From Cyclobacteriaceae bacterium (GTDB lineage Bacteria > Bacteroidota > Bacteroidia > Cytophagales > Cyclobacteriaceae): a stretch of DNA of 64,000 bases. Made by a program: the position numbers and the translations under genes. The DNA is taken from contig JAHBTY010000007.1 in NCBI GenBank assembly GCA_019638355.1, positions 1-64,000 of the forward strand, given 5' to 3'. Below are positions 35,393-46,000 of this stretch, one piece after another. The notes beneath the pieces are model-generated. The model was not told the origin of the DNA, did no database searches, and worked only from the letters and a program-made list of their open reading frames with translations. The number at the start of each line of letters is the position of its first letter. The stretch's first letter is position 1.

Positions 35393-36576
35393 TGAGGTGT
35401 GTTTTAATAATGGCACTATTAATTACTGCGTGTTCAGCGAAAGATGAATTTGCAGTAATACCTGTTCCGGCTCAAATCGGAAGTGCGGAACCCTTCTTAT
35501 TTACAGATGAAGACGGCCAGGTTTACCTTTCATGGGTAGCGAAAACTGACTCATTAAGTTCGTTAAAATATTCGAAGTTTGCTGAAGGCAAATGGTTAGA
35601 ACCGGTTCGTATCGCTTCCGGAAAAAACTGGTTTGTAAATTGGGCCGATTACCCCATGCTGGCGGTGAATAAAAATAACTTCGTAGCACATTTTTTGGAA
35701 AAAAGTGGCGATGACACTTTTGCGTATGATGTAAAGCTATCTACATCAGCAGATGGAAATAAATGGAGCACACCTTTTGTTATTCACGATGATGGCAAGC
35801 AGGCAGAGCATGGATTTGTTTCGTTACTTCCTTACGGGGATAATTTTATGGTAGCGTGGTTGGATGGTCGCAATACTGTAATGGAAGGCATGGAAAACAT
35901 CGATCATCACGATGGTCATCATGGTGAGATGACTTTACGGGCCGCGATTATAAATGCAGCAGGTAATAAAATTTCGGAATGGGAACTTGACCCGCGTACA
36001 TGCGATTGTTGCCAGACAACTACTGCACTAACTTCGAATGGGCCAGTGGTTATCTACCGCGATCGGTCAGAAGAAGAGATTCGGGATATATTCATTACAA
36101 GATTTGTTGATAATGAATGGACCAAACCACAAGCAGTTTATGCTGATAACTGGAAAATAGCCGGCTGTCCGGTTAATGGCCCGCGTGCCGATGCTATTGG
36201 GAATGCCGTAGCCATAGCCTGGTTTACGGCAGCCAACAATCAGCCCACTGTTAAAATTATCTTTTCAACTACCGGTGGCGAAACATTTAGTCAGCCCATT
36301 CAGGTTAATACTGATGAAACTATTGGTCGGGTAGATGTGGTGATGCTCAATTCAAACTCGGCTGTTGTAAGTTGGATGGAAGCGTCCACCATCAAAGCCA
36401 TGCGGATTAATTCGGATGGAAGTAAAGGTAATCCCATCACAATAGCTTCCACGTCCGAAGCCCGCTCCAGTGGCTTTCCACAAATAACAAGGGCTGGCGA
36501 TAAACTTGTTTTTGCATGGACAAATGATCTGCAAAAGACTATTCTTTCAACTGTGGTTGATGTGCATACATTTTAA
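35392..36576 (+). CDS. BNR/sialidase-like beta-propeller lipoprotein with His and Cys clusters
   Basis: A 394-residue lipoprotein (lipobox ITAC, Cys14). The body consists of repeated propeller blades (QVYLSWVAKTDSLSSLKY, FMVAWLDGRN, VAIAWFTAANNQPTVKIIFS, SAVVSWMEAS, LVFAWTNDLQ), like exo-sialidase/BNR proteins, but I see no sialidase catalytic set. Two inserts stand out: ENIDHHDGHHGEM and RTCDCCQTTT, both good transition-metal ligands. As the last gene of the copper operon it is probably a periplasmic metal-binding or metal-sensing propeller. That role is inferred. Confidence 0.8.
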   Translation: MRCVLIMALLITACSAKDEFAVIPVPAQIGSAEPFLFTDEDGQVYLSWVAKTDSLSSLKYSKFAEGKWLEPVRIASGKNWFVNWADYPMLAVNKNNFVAHFLEKSGDDTFAYDVKLSTSADGNKWSTPFVIHDDGKQAEHGFVSLLPYGDNFMVAWLDGRNTVMEGMENIDHHDGHHGEMTLRAAIINAAGNKISEWELDPRTCDCCQTTTALTSNGPVVIYRDRSEEEIRDIFITRFVDNEWTKPQAVYADNWKIAGCPVNGPRADAIGNAVAIAWFTAANNQPTVKIIFSTTGGETFSQPIQVNTDETIGRVDVVMLNSNSAVVSWMEASTIKAMRINSDGSKGNPITIASTSEARSSGFPQITRAGDKLVFAWTNDLQKTILSTVVDVHTF

Positions 36577-36645
36577 TATGCAATGCATCCGCACATATTT
36601 TAATTGCAAGGAAATTAAAATTATTCTTTGTAATTAACATCCGCT

Positions 36646-37941
36646 TTGAGTTCATCGAAACAAATCGGGCTATGGACAACCACTTCATTGGTGGTGGGTA
36701 ATATGATTGCCTCCGGACTTTTTATGTTACCAGCTACACTTGGAGTTTATGGTGGTATCAGTTTAATCGGTTGGGTCATTTCTGGTGCCGGAGCTTTGTG
36801 CCTGGCAATGGTTTACAGTTGGTTAAGTAAACTCAAGCCAGTAGCAACGGGTGGCCCGTATGCTTATACACACGATGGCGTGGGCGACTTCGCAGCATTT
36901 TTGGTAGCATGGGGTTACTGGATTTCGATTTGGTGTACCAATGCCGCTATTGCAGTAGCGTTTGTTAGTTACCTCACTGCTTTTATTCCCGCGTTGGGTA
37001 CAAATCCAATACTATCTGTTGGTACTGGATTAGGAGCCATCTGGTTTCTTACATGGATCAACACTCGCGGCATTAAAGAAGCTGGTATTGTACAGGTAAT
37101 CACAACCATTTTGAAAATCACACCGCTGGTCATTATCACCTTGGGCGGTTTGCTTTACCTGAACTTCGATCATTTTACACCTTTTAATGTAAGCACCGAA
37201 TCCAACTTGTCGGCCATTACAAGTTGTACCACTTTAACGTTGTTTGCATTTCTGGGATTGGAGTGCGCAACCATTCCATCCGGTAAAGTAATTAATCCGG
37301 AAATTACGGTTCCGAAAGCAACTGTGCTCGGCACGCTGGTAACCACCATTATTTATATTACCAGTACCATCGCGGTTATGGGTTTAATACCACCGGATAG
37401 TTTACACCAATCGCAGGCTCCGTTTGCCGATGCCGCGGCCTCGCTGTGGGGTGATTGGGCACGGTACCTGGTGGCGGGTGGAGCTGTGGTTTCAACCTTT
37501 GGGGCATTAAACGGTTGGATTATGGTTCAGGGACAAATGCCCTTTGCAGCCGCGCGCGATAAATTATTTCCTAAACTATTTGCAAAAGAAAACAAAAATG
37601 GCGCACCGGCTGTGGGCATAGTTGTTTCCAGTATTTTGGTTTCGGTGCTGATGAGTATGAATTTTTCCAGGAGCCTGGCCGATACCTATACGTTTATCAT
37701 TTTGCTTTCAACACTCACGGTTTTGGTTCCGTATCTGTTTTCAATTATAGCTTTCGTAATAATGGGTGCCCGAAAGAAAGGGTTAAACATCACAAAATAT
37801 AGTGTAGCTGCCCTTGCGTTTGTTTATTCCATGTGGGCCATTATTGGTTCAGGCCAGGAAATTGTGTTTTGGGGTTTTGTTTTACTAATGGCCGGGCTGC
37901 CGTTTTATGCATTCATCAAAATCAAGCAAGATCAGTTGTAA
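36646..37941 (+). CDS. APC-family amino-acid permease
   Basis: A 431-residue inner-membrane transporter with about 12 helices. The APC signature is in the first helix (WTTTSLVVGNMIASGLFMLP) and later FAFLGLECATIPSG. It resembles the AdiC/PotE branch of amino-acid/polyamine carriers. The start is a TTG: a stop lies 15 bases before it in frame, and the first in-frame ATG would remove part of helix 1, so TTG is preferred. It shares TAATG with the DDAH-like gene, so the permease probably moves the substrate or product of that enzyme. Confidence 0.9.
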   Translation: MSSSKQIGLWTTTSLVVGNMIASGLFMLPATLGVYGGISLIGWVISGAGALCLAMVYSWLSKLKPVATGGPYAYTHDGVGDFAAFLVAWGYWISIWCTNAAIAVAFVSYLTAFIPALGTNPILSVGTGLGAIWFLTWINTRGIKEAGIVQVITTILKITPLVIITLGGLLYLNFDHFTPFNVSTESNLSAITSCTTLTLFAFLGLECATIPSGKVINPEITVPKATVLGTLVTTIIYITSTIAVMGLIPPDSLHQSQAPFADAAASLWGDWARYLVAGGAVVSTFGALNGWIMVQGQMPFAAARDKLFPKLFAKENKNGAPAVGIVVSSILVSVLMSMNFSRSLADTYTFIILLSTLTVLVPYLFSIIAFVIMGARKKGLNITKYSVAALAFVYSMWAIIGSGQEIVFWGFVLLMAGLPFYAFIKIKQDQL

Positions 37942-38822
37942 TGATTACCTGTCATTCTGAGTTTGGGAAACTGCAACGTGTGTTTGTTAAATCCGCTGCA
38001 GCCGCTTTCGTAAATGAAAAGAATATTCAACAGCAGTGGCAGGCATTGAATTTTTTATCTCAACCCAATCTTCCAGAAGCTATAACCGAGTATTACTTCT
38101 TTGAAAAATTGCTCAAGTCTGGCGGAGCTAACCTGGTTCATTTACCAGAGAATAATTCTGTAACGCTTGACTCCCTGTATTGCCGCGATGCTTCGATTGC
38201 TACCGACTATGGAATGATACTGTGTAACATGGGCAAGCATGCGCGTGTTCATGAGCCAGCCGCAAGTGAACAATTATTTAAAAAAATTGGAATTCCGATT
38301 CTGGATTCCATCTCAGCGCCCGGCACATTGGAGGGCGGTGATGTTGCCTGGGTAGATGTTCATACATTGGCAGTTGGTCATACCTATCGCACCAATGCCG
38401 AAGGCATTCGTCAATTAAAACAATTATTAGAACCAAAGGGAATTCAGGTATGGGTTGCCGAGATGCCACACTACAAAGGCCCTGCTGATGTATTTCATCT
38501 AATGTCTGTTTTTAGTCCGGTGGACAAAAATTTAGCGGTAGTTTACTCACCGCTCATGCCCATTGCATTTCGCAACGCATTGTTGGAACGAGGTTTCAAA
38601 CTTGTAGAAGTGCCCGATGCAGAATGGGATTCGATGGGTTGCAATGTATTGGCAATTGCACCGCGCGAAGTTATCATGGTAAAAGGGAATCCGGTTACCC
38701 AACATCGTTTAATAGAAGCCGGATGCGTGGTTCATGAATACAAGGGTGCTGAGATTAGTGTAAAGGGTGGGGGCGGACCCACTTGCCTTACCCGGCCGAT
38801 TGAGCGGGAAGTTGATAAATAA
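37941..38822 (+). CDS. DDAH/arginine-deiminase-superfamily hydrolase
   Basis: A 293-residue enzyme of the guanidino-modifying superfamily. Motifs are YCRDASI, TLEGGDVAWVD, the active-site histidine in ADVFHLMSVFSP, and the nucleophilic cysteine in GGGPTCLTRP. The closest pattern is dimethylarginine dimethylaminohydrolase (DDAH), which turns methylated arginine into citrulline and methylamine; a citrullinase-like or arginine deiminase activity is an alternative. The start codon overlaps the permease stop (TAATG), and an upstream in-frame extension inside the permease gene is not real. Coupling with a permease suggests use of an imported guanidino amino acid. Confidence 0.85.
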   Translation: MITCHSEFGKLQRVFVKSAAAAFVNEKNIQQQWQALNFLSQPNLPEAITEYYFFEKLLKSGGANLVHLPENNSVTLDSLYCRDASIATDYGMILCNMGKHARVHEPAASEQLFKKIGIPILDSISAPGTLEGGDVAWVDVHTLAVGHTYRTNAEGIRQLKQLLEPKGIQVWVAEMPHYKGPADVFHLMSVFSPVDKNLAVVYSPLMPIAFRNALLERGFKLVEVPDAEWDSMGCNVLAIAPREVIMVKGNPVTQHRLIEAGCVVHEYKGAEISVKGGGGPTCLTRPIEREVDK

Positions 38823-38909
38823 TTACTGTATATAACATCATAACAATTTGACAATTGGTTTTCTCACTATTAAAAATCGTACCTTGAAGATGACAAATCG
38901 AAAATCAGT

Positions 38910-39728
38910 ATGGAATCGTTTTTAAGTTTTTTTGAAACCATGCCTACCTGGCAACGCGCTGCCTGGATAGTAATTTGCTTAGCTATTTGTTGGATTTTAG
39001 AGGGAAGCTTTCCTTTGTTTCAATTCAATTATAAAAAGTGGAAACATGCCGGGGTTAATTTCACATTTTTGCTAACTACTATGATTATCAATGTAGTTTT
39101 TGGTATTGCTACGGTAGGTGTTTTTGAATGGATTGGCCGGAATCAGTTTGGATTAATGTACCTGGTTGGTTGGCCCATCTGGCTGGAACTATTGATTTGT
39201 CTTTTGATTTTTGAATTACTGGCGCAATACACCATTCATTATATACTCCATCGTGTAAAGTGGATGTGGAAGTTTCACATGATTCACCACAGTGACACAC
39301 ATCTGGATGCAACCAGCGGCACGCGCCATCACCCGGGGGATTTTATCATGCGTGAATTATTTGCTTTGCTGGCGGTGGTGGTAACGGGGGCTCCGGTTTC
39401 TTTCTATTTCTTTTACCGGATATGTACGGTGTTCTTTACATACTTCACGCACGCCAACATTCAGTTACCGGTATGGCTCGATAAACCGCTGAGCTATGTA
39501 TTTATAACACCCAACATGCATAAGTTTCATCACCATTATGTACGGCCATGGACCGACTCAAATTTCGGGAATATGTTTTCGATTTGGGATCGGTTGTTTG
39601 GAACCTTTGTATATGACGATCCAAAGAAGATCCGCTACGGGTTAGATGTTCTGGATGATGCCAAAGCCGAAAAAATAGGTTATCAGTTTAAAATTCCATT
39701 CGATAAATCAATTAAAACAGATTATTAA
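38910..39728 (+). CDS. Sterol desaturase/fatty-acid hydroxylase family protein
   Basis: A 272-residue membrane di-iron enzyme with about four or five helices. The histidine boxes that bind iron are HRVKWMWKFHMIHH, then GTRHHPGD, and NMHKFHHHYV near the C-terminus, giving the full eight-His set. The substrate could be a fatty acid, a sphingolipid-like chain or a carotenoid. It has no close operon partner: 87 bases separate it from the DDAH-like gene, where TACCTTGA (38879-38886) weakly resembles a -7 element. Confidence 0.9.
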   Translation: MESFLSFFETMPTWQRAAWIVICLAICWILEGSFPLFQFNYKKWKHAGVNFTFLLTTMIINVVFGIATVGVFEWIGRNQFGLMYLVGWPIWLELLICLLIFELLAQYTIHYILHRVKWMWKFHMIHHSDTHLDATSGTRHHPGDFIMRELFALLAVVVTGAPVSFYFFYRICTVFFTYFTHANIQLPVWLDKPLSYVFITPNMHKFHHHYVRPWTDSNFGNMFSIWDRLFGTFVYDDPKKIRYGLDVLDDAKAEKIGYQFKIPFDKSIKTDY

Positions 39729-39795
39729 AGGGCAATAAACCCAACATCGTTTTTTTTGATTGGTAATTAGAATTTTTTTTCAGGAACTTTAATGC

Positions 39796-42700
39796 ATGCA
39801 TAGTTCTGGAAAGAGATTCATTTGCCGGGTCGCAATTCAACTTCTATTCAGTGTTGGGTTTTCAGGTTTAGTTTGTGGTCAGGTTTCTGTGGTTGCCGGT
39901 TCGGTTGCTACATCAAAAAACAACTATACAGTTGGGTTGGGTAAGAACAGGCTTATGGTTGTTTCGGTTACAGGTGAATCGCTTGCGGTTGGTAACATAA
40001 CCGGTATTACCTGGGGTGGCCAGGCTTTAACACTTGCCAGAACGCAGCTATCTGCAAGCGGTGTGTTGCGTACCAGTGTTTGGTATTTGAACGAAGCCGG
40101 CATAGCAGCAGCAAGAGGTAGTTGTAATTATAATTTTATCGTTACCTGGTCATCGGTTCCACTTATCGAAGTATTTACTGCCATCACTTTAAAAAATGTT
40201 AATCAAACCACTCCCATTTCTGGTGTAAATAGTGCTACGAATGCAGATGGTACTACCGTTAGTACTGGTAATACAGCGGTTACGGTAAATGGTCTTATGT
40301 TTTATGCATCTGCATCCAACAATGACCGCACGCATACACCACCGGCAACTTATACAGAGCAAAGCGATTTGATAGTAGGTGGTTTAGGTGGTGCATCTAT
40401 GGCTACTGCTACACGTTCCATTACAGTAGCTGGCAATGAAAACCCAACGGCCACGTGGGCAGTTTTAAACTCAGCCTTAACAACAGTAGGGGTAGGTATT
40501 AATGGCGTGGCTGATAGTGATACCGAAATTTACTATTCCAGAAATGCAACTTCAGGCGGACATTGGGATGATCCGGCTTCATGGACATTAAATTCAGACG
40601 GCACAGGAGGCCCATTGCCTTCCGGTGTATGGCCAACCCGTACCGATCATGTTGTAATAAGACCCGGCCATACCATTGTAATCAATGCAACAGATGATAA
40701 TAAGCGCTGTGGAATTTCACCGGATGGCTTAGCCCAACCCAACATAGGGCCTTTTGTTTCATCAAATGTTCCTATGTTTTATCACGTGGGTGATATCACC
40801 ATTGGAGGTACACTTACCGTTACCGGAATTGAGATGATGATAGGGGGGTACACACAGGTACTTTCCGGAGGCGCATTTAGTTTAGGATCTAACCTGGTTC
40901 AGGTGGGTTATTTTCAAGCAGATGCTGGCTCCACATTTAGTAGTTTGGATGATTTGATTTTAACCGGTAGTAGTGTAACATTAATAAACACCAACTCCAC
41001 CTCAACGGACGATCTCATTATTGATCACACCAACGCAACTTTATGTGGCGTGGGTACTTCAACCTTGCAAAATGGTTCTGGTAGCCAAATTACCTATGCT
41101 AACCTGGGCAACATAAATCAAATCTGTACTTCGTTTACGATTAATTGTACCGGTGTTGGCTGCACAGGATTTCCTGTTTTTGGTATTGCGGCCGTAGTAT
41201 CCGGAAATACAGGCCCTGCCGGCATTGGTAATTCAATTGATAACAGCTTATGGTTGCGGGCGGGTGCAGGAACTTCTTCTACGGTTAATGGCACAGCTAT
41301 AAATTTCTGGAATGATCAATCGGGTAACGCCAATCATGCCACTCAGGCAACGGTGGCACAACGTCCGCTTTATCAGAGTTCGGTTATAAACGGCCAACCA
41401 ACTGTTTTGTTCGATAATGCCGCAACACCCAACAACGATGAAATGATTATAAACGATAATGATAACCTGGACAACACCAATGGTTTAACAATTTATGCTG
41501 TTACAAGGCCCCTGAACCTGGGCCCTGATGCTCGCACCATCCTATCCAAGCGCACATCAGTCGGAAGTAACCAGGCCTACTCGGTTTTTTATTTTACCGG
41601 TAATAATCTTTATATAGATATAGATGGGAATACCAACCGATTTAATACACCAACTGCATTTAGTATCAATACAAACTACATTCATTCGGTTTGGTACGAT
41701 GGCACTTTAACGGCTGCTCAACGCGTGCGCGTTTTTACTAATGGAACCCTGGAAATTACAGCTACCGAAAGTAGTTCAGCCATTCCGAATTACGCATCCG
41801 GCTTAACATTGGGTTCTATTAACCTTACTGATGGTCGTCCTTTTGGCGGGCACATTGCAGAAGTGTTTCTTTACAGGAAAGCAATTAACGAGTCGCAACG
41901 AATAATTGTAGATAATTATTTATCGGCTAAATACAATATAGCCATAGCGAACGATTTCTATACGATGGACAACGTGGCCAATGGTAATTTTGATTTTGAA
42001 GTAGCCGGTATTGGCCAGGCAAGCGATGGCAGTAAACACATCGATGCCAAAGGCTCAGGCGCGGTACGCATGTGGAATCCTTCCGGGCTGGGCAATGGAG
42101 AGTTTTTGATCTGGGGACACAATGGACTTGCCTTAAGTGGCGGCAATACCAGTGTGGATGGTACCATAATTCAGGAGCGATTAAACCGTGTGTGGCGGGT
42201 AAGCGAAACGGGCGATGTAGGCAATGTATCCGTATCGGTTGACCTTGCCGGCACGTTGGGCTCGGCCTTGGGTAATAACCTGCGGTTGTTGATCGACCGC
42301 GATGGCGATGGTTTTGCCGATAATGATGTTACGCCCATAGCGGGTTCATTTAGCGGAACAACCATCACATTTTCAGGAGTAAATTTTCAGAATGGCGACC
42401 GGTTTACTATTGGCAATACCAACCTGGCTTTACCACTTCCCATCGAATTAATTTCGTTTGATGCCGAAGTGATAGCCCATGAAGTGAAGTTAAAATGGTC
42501 AACGGCTTCGGAGTTAAACAATGATTACTTCACCATACAGCGATCGCAGGGCGGAGAGGTTTGGGAATCAGTTGTACAGGTAAGCGGAGCGGGTAACAGT
42601 ACCACGGTTCGGCACTACGAAACCACCGATGGTTTGCCGTATGCGGGTGTATCGTATTACCGGTTGAAGCAAACCGACTTAGATGGGCGGTATAGTTACT

Positions 42701-42969
42701 CATCGGTCAAGCGAGTAGAAGTTAATCCGGTTTATCAGTTAAAGGCATTTCCGAATCCATCAAAAGAAAAGTTTAGCATTACTACGGGATTTGAGTTGCA
42801 ACGCGAAGATGTAAGGTTATTGAATTTACTGGGGCAGGAGTTACCGATAGCGTTTGAGCAAGCGGGGCCGTATTATACCATTAGCCCGCGCACACCCGCC
42901 CCCGGGGTTTATATTTTGCAAGTGCGCAAAGGTTTCTGGGGCCAATCGCTGCGGATATTAATTGAATAA
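39796..42969 (+). CDS. T9SS adhesin-like protein, paralogue 1 of 3
   Basis: A 1057-residue secreted protein. Signal peptide about 1-28, an N-terminal beta domain (about 30-245, KNNYTVGLGKNRLMVVSVTG), a right-handed-repeat-like region (about 250-480, YYSRNATSGGHWDDPASW to CTGVGCTGF), a LamG/concanavalin-like domain (about 495-715, LWLRAGAGTSS, WNDQSGNANHATQ), and a conserved C-terminal part. The end is a T9SS type-A sorting domain (KAFPNPSKEKF ... VYILQVRKGF). It should be carried across the outer membrane and displayed or released. The last 1011 bases are almost identical to paralogue 2. Confidence 0.88.
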   Translation: MHSSGKRFICRVAIQLLFSVGFSGLVCGQVSVVAGSVATSKNNYTVGLGKNRLMVVSVTGESLAVGNITGITWGGQALTLARTQLSASGVLRTSVWYLNEAGIAAARGSCNYNFIVTWSSVPLIEVFTAITLKNVNQTTPISGVNSATNADGTTVSTGNTAVTVNGLMFYASASNNDRTHTPPATYTEQSDLIVGGLGGASMATATRSITVAGNENPTATWAVLNSALTTVGVGINGVADSDTEIYYSRNATSGGHWDDPASWTLNSDGTGGPLPSGVWPTRTDHVVIRPGHTIVINATDDNKRCGISPDGLAQPNIGPFVSSNVPMFYHVGDITIGGTLTVTGIEMMIGGYTQVLSGGAFSLGSNLVQVGYFQADAGSTFSSLDDLILTGSSVTLINTNSTSTDDLIIDHTNATLCGVGTSTLQNGSGSQITYANLGNINQICTSFTINCTGVGCTGFPVFGIAAVVSGNTGPAGIGNSIDNSLWLRAGAGTSSTVNGTAINFWNDQSGNANHATQATVAQRPLYQSSVINGQPTVLFDNAATPNNDEMIINDNDNLDNTNGLTIYAVTRPLNLGPDARTILSKRTSVGSNQAYSVFYFTGNNLYIDIDGNTNRFNTPTAFSINTNYIHSVWYDGTLTAAQRVRVFTNGTLEITATESSSAIPNYASGLTLGSINLTDGRPFGGHIAEVFLYRKAINESQRIIVDNYLSAKYNIAIANDFYTMDNVANGNFDFEVAGIGQASDGSKHIDAKGSGAVRMWNPSGLGNGEFLIWGHNGLALSGGNTSVDGTIIQERLNRVWRVSETGDVGNVSVSVDLAGTLGSALGNNLRLLIDRDGDGFADNDVTPIAGSFSGTTITFSGVNFQNGDRFTIGNTNLALPLPIELISFDAEVIAHEVKLKWSTASELNNDYFTIQRSQGGEVWESVVQVSGAGNSTTVRHYETTDGLPYAGVSYYRLKQTDLDGRYSYSSVKRVEVNPVYQLKAFPNPSKEKFSITTGFELQREDVRLLNLLGQELPIAFEQAGPYYTISPRTPAPGVYILQVRKGFWGQSLRILIE
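41959..42969 (+). repeat. 1011-bp near-identical block shared by paralogues 1 and 2
   Basis: It aligns without gaps to 45182-46192 (offset 3223). Comparing by eye I count about 18 substitutions, nearly all silent, so about 98% identity. The match begins abruptly at TATACGATGG, whereas the sequences immediately before it are clearly different. This points to recent gene conversion or duplication of the C-terminal cassette only. Confidence 0.9.
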
Positions 42970-43007
42970 TCCATTTGGGTTAGCTTTTTGAATCAAAATC
43001 AGTTAAT

Positions 43008-43015
43008 TAGATTTG
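43008..43015 (+). promoter_or_regulatory. Candidate Bacteroidota -7 promoter element (TAGATTTG)
   Basis: An exact TAnnTTTG match 18 bases before the ATG of paralogue 2, giving this adhesin gene its own promoter. Confidence 0.45.
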
Positions 43016-43033
43016 TAGGATTAACCTTATCCT

Positions 43034-46000
43034 ATGAAGACTGGTTTAGTTGTTTTGATTGCTTTGGCAATCTTTTTAAAGATAGAATTAGGATTCGGAC
43101 AAGCAAGTTTAGTGGGTGGCTCTGTTACCACCTCTAAAAACAACTACGCGGTTGGGCTTGGAAAAAACAGACTTATAGTAGTTGCTGTAACAGGCGAAGC
43201 CGCTACAATTGGTACTATCACCGCTATTACCTGGGGCGGGCAAAATCTTACTCAAGCAAGAACACAGGCCAGCGGAGGCGTTCAAAGAACTGACATATGG
43301 TATTTGAATGAAGCTGGAATTGCAGCCGCAAGAGGTAGTTGCACGTACAATTTCGTAGTTACCTGGTCAGCCGCTCCCGCAACCGAAGTATTTGCAGCTC
43401 TTACATTAAAGGATGTAAATCAAACTACCCCTGTAGCAGCCTCAAACAGTGCTGCCTCAATGGCTGCACAAACACGCAATACAGGTAATATAGCTGTTAG
43501 TGTTGGAGATTTTCTGGTTTATGCATCCTCTTCCAGTAGCGACCGCACCCATACGGCAGCAGCTACTTATACTGAGCAAACAGATCAAACTATTGGCGGA
43601 GTTGGCGGAACAAGCATGGCCGTGGCCACAAAAGCCATTACTGCGGCCGGCAATGAAAACCCGACAGCCACCTGGACAGCGCCAGACTCGCGGTTAATAA
43701 ATGCAGGGGTGGCCTTTGCAGGTGTTACGGCTACCAATGTGCAAACCTTCTACTCGCGCAATGCAACATCAGGTGGGCAGTGGGATAGCAATACTGCATG
43801 GACGTTAAATTCTGATGGATCAGGTGGGCCACTTGCCGCAGGTGTTTGGCCAACCCGTACCGATAATGTTGTTATTCGCAGCGGCCATACCATTGTTGTA
43901 AATGCAACCGATGATAATAAACGTTGTGGAGTTTCTCCGGATGGACTCGGTCAGCCAAACATTGGTCCATTTGTGTCGTCAAACCTTCCTATGTTTTATC
44001 ATACTGGCGATATCACAATAGGTGGTACCTTGAATGTAACGGGTATTGAGATGATGACGGGTGGTTATACCCATGTGCTGACAGGCGGTACCTTTAGCTT
44101 AGGGTCTAACCTGGTGCAAGTGGGCTACCTGGAAGTGGATGCAGGATCTACCTTCAGCAGTTTGGATGATTTGATTTTAACCGGTAACAGCGTAACCATC
44201 ATCAACACCAATTCTACATCTACCGATGATTTAATCATCGATCATACCAATGCTACACTTTGTGGCATCGGCACAGCTACGTTGCAAAACGGATCGGGCA
44301 GCCAGGTTACCTATAGCAACGGTGGTACTGTAAACCAGATTTGTACTTCGTTTACGATTAACTGTACGGGTGTGGGCTGCACAGGATTTCCGGTGGTGGG
44401 TACAACCGTGGTTTTAACGGGCATAACAGGGCCGGCTGGTGTTGGCAGCGCACCCAACAATAAACTTTGGCTAAGGGCTGGCAATGGTGCTTTTTCCGAT
44501 TTAGGTACAACTGCAGCTGTTAATTTAGGCAGCGTGCGACAATGGAATGATCAATCGGGTAACAATAACCATGCATTACAAAATACAGTTGCAAACCGAC
44601 CTATTTTCAGAACCGGTCAGGATAATGGGCAGGCAGCTCTTGAATTTACAGGCGATTTATTTATTGATGGCCCCAACCTGGGTATTGCAGCAAATAGTAG
44701 TGCTACCTATTTAATCGTTTTTAGAGATACTCAAACCGGTTTGGGTGCTATTAATGATGGTAATGGACATTTTATTTTAGACAGAACTACTGCCACCAAC
44801 GGATTATATTCACTCAAACCCATAACCGGTAATGTATATGCGTTTCAAAAACGCGATGATGGCGGTGGTGGCTTGGGCGGGCCTAACTCCACTACCACTA
44901 TTAACACCAACAGCAAATGGATTGAGATGGTACGCAACCGGGGTGTAAACTATCGGTTCTATTACAATGGAGCACAAGAAGCTTCAATAGCTGATGGCGA
45001 TGGCAACACAACACCACCACCGCCTCGGATAGGAAGACATGCAACAACAGCCAATGGCGGCTTGCGCGGGTTCATCTACGAATTTATAATCTACAATTCC
45101 ACTATCAACGAGGCACAGCGTGTGTTACTAAACAATTACATCGCAGCCAAGTATGGTTACACGCTTGGAGTAAATGATGTTTATACGATGGACAACGTGG
45201 CCAATGGTAATTTTGATTTTGAAGTAGCCGGTATTGGCCAGGCAAGCGATGGCAGTAAACACATCGATGCCAAAGGCTCAGGCGCGGTACGCATGTGGAA
45301 TCCTTCCGGGCTGGGCAACGGAGAGTTTTTAATCTGGGGACACAATGGGCTTGCCTTAAGTGGCGGCAATACGAGTGTGGATGGTACCATAATTCAGGAG
45401 CGATTAAACCGTGTGTGGCGGGTAAGCGAAACGGGCGATGTTGGCAATGTATCCGTATCGGTTGACCTTGCCGGCACGTTGGGCTCGGCCTTGGGTAATA
45501 ACCTGCGGTTGTTGATCGACCGCGATGGCGATGGTTTTGCCGATAACGATGTTACGCCCATAGCGGGTTCATTTAGCGGAACAACCATCACATTTTCAGG
45601 AGTAAATTTTCAGAATGGCGATCGGTTTACAATAGGCAATACCAACCTGGCTTTACCACTTCCCATCGAATTAATTTCGTTTGATGCCGAAGTGATAGCC
45701 CATGAAGTGAAGTTAAAATGGTCAACGGCTTCGGAGTTAAACAATGATTACTTCACCATACAGCGATCGCAGGGCGGAGAGGTTTGGGAATCAGTTGTAC
45801 AGGTAAGCGGAGCGGGTAACAGTACCACGGTTCGGCACTACGAAACCACCGATGGTTTGCCGTATGCGGGTGTATCGTATTACCGGTTAAAGCAAACCGA
45901 CTTAGATGGGCGGTATAGTTACTCATCGGTCAAGCGAGTAGAAGTTAATCCGGTTTATCAGTTAAAGGCATTTCCGAATCCATCAAAAGAAAAGTTTAGC

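Noticed and set aside
35392-36576. Functional sialidase
   Set aside because: The blades resemble BNR repeats, but the arginine triad and other catalytic residues could not be identified.
37833-37940. A longer N-terminus for the DDAH-like enzyme
   Set aside because: It lies inside the permease gene; the ATG at 37941 coincides with the TAATG junction and gives a normal enzyme start.
41958-42368. Minus-strand open frames that recur identically at 45181-45591
   Set aside because: The recurrence comes from the near-identical coding block of two adhesin paralogues, not from a conserved antisense gene.
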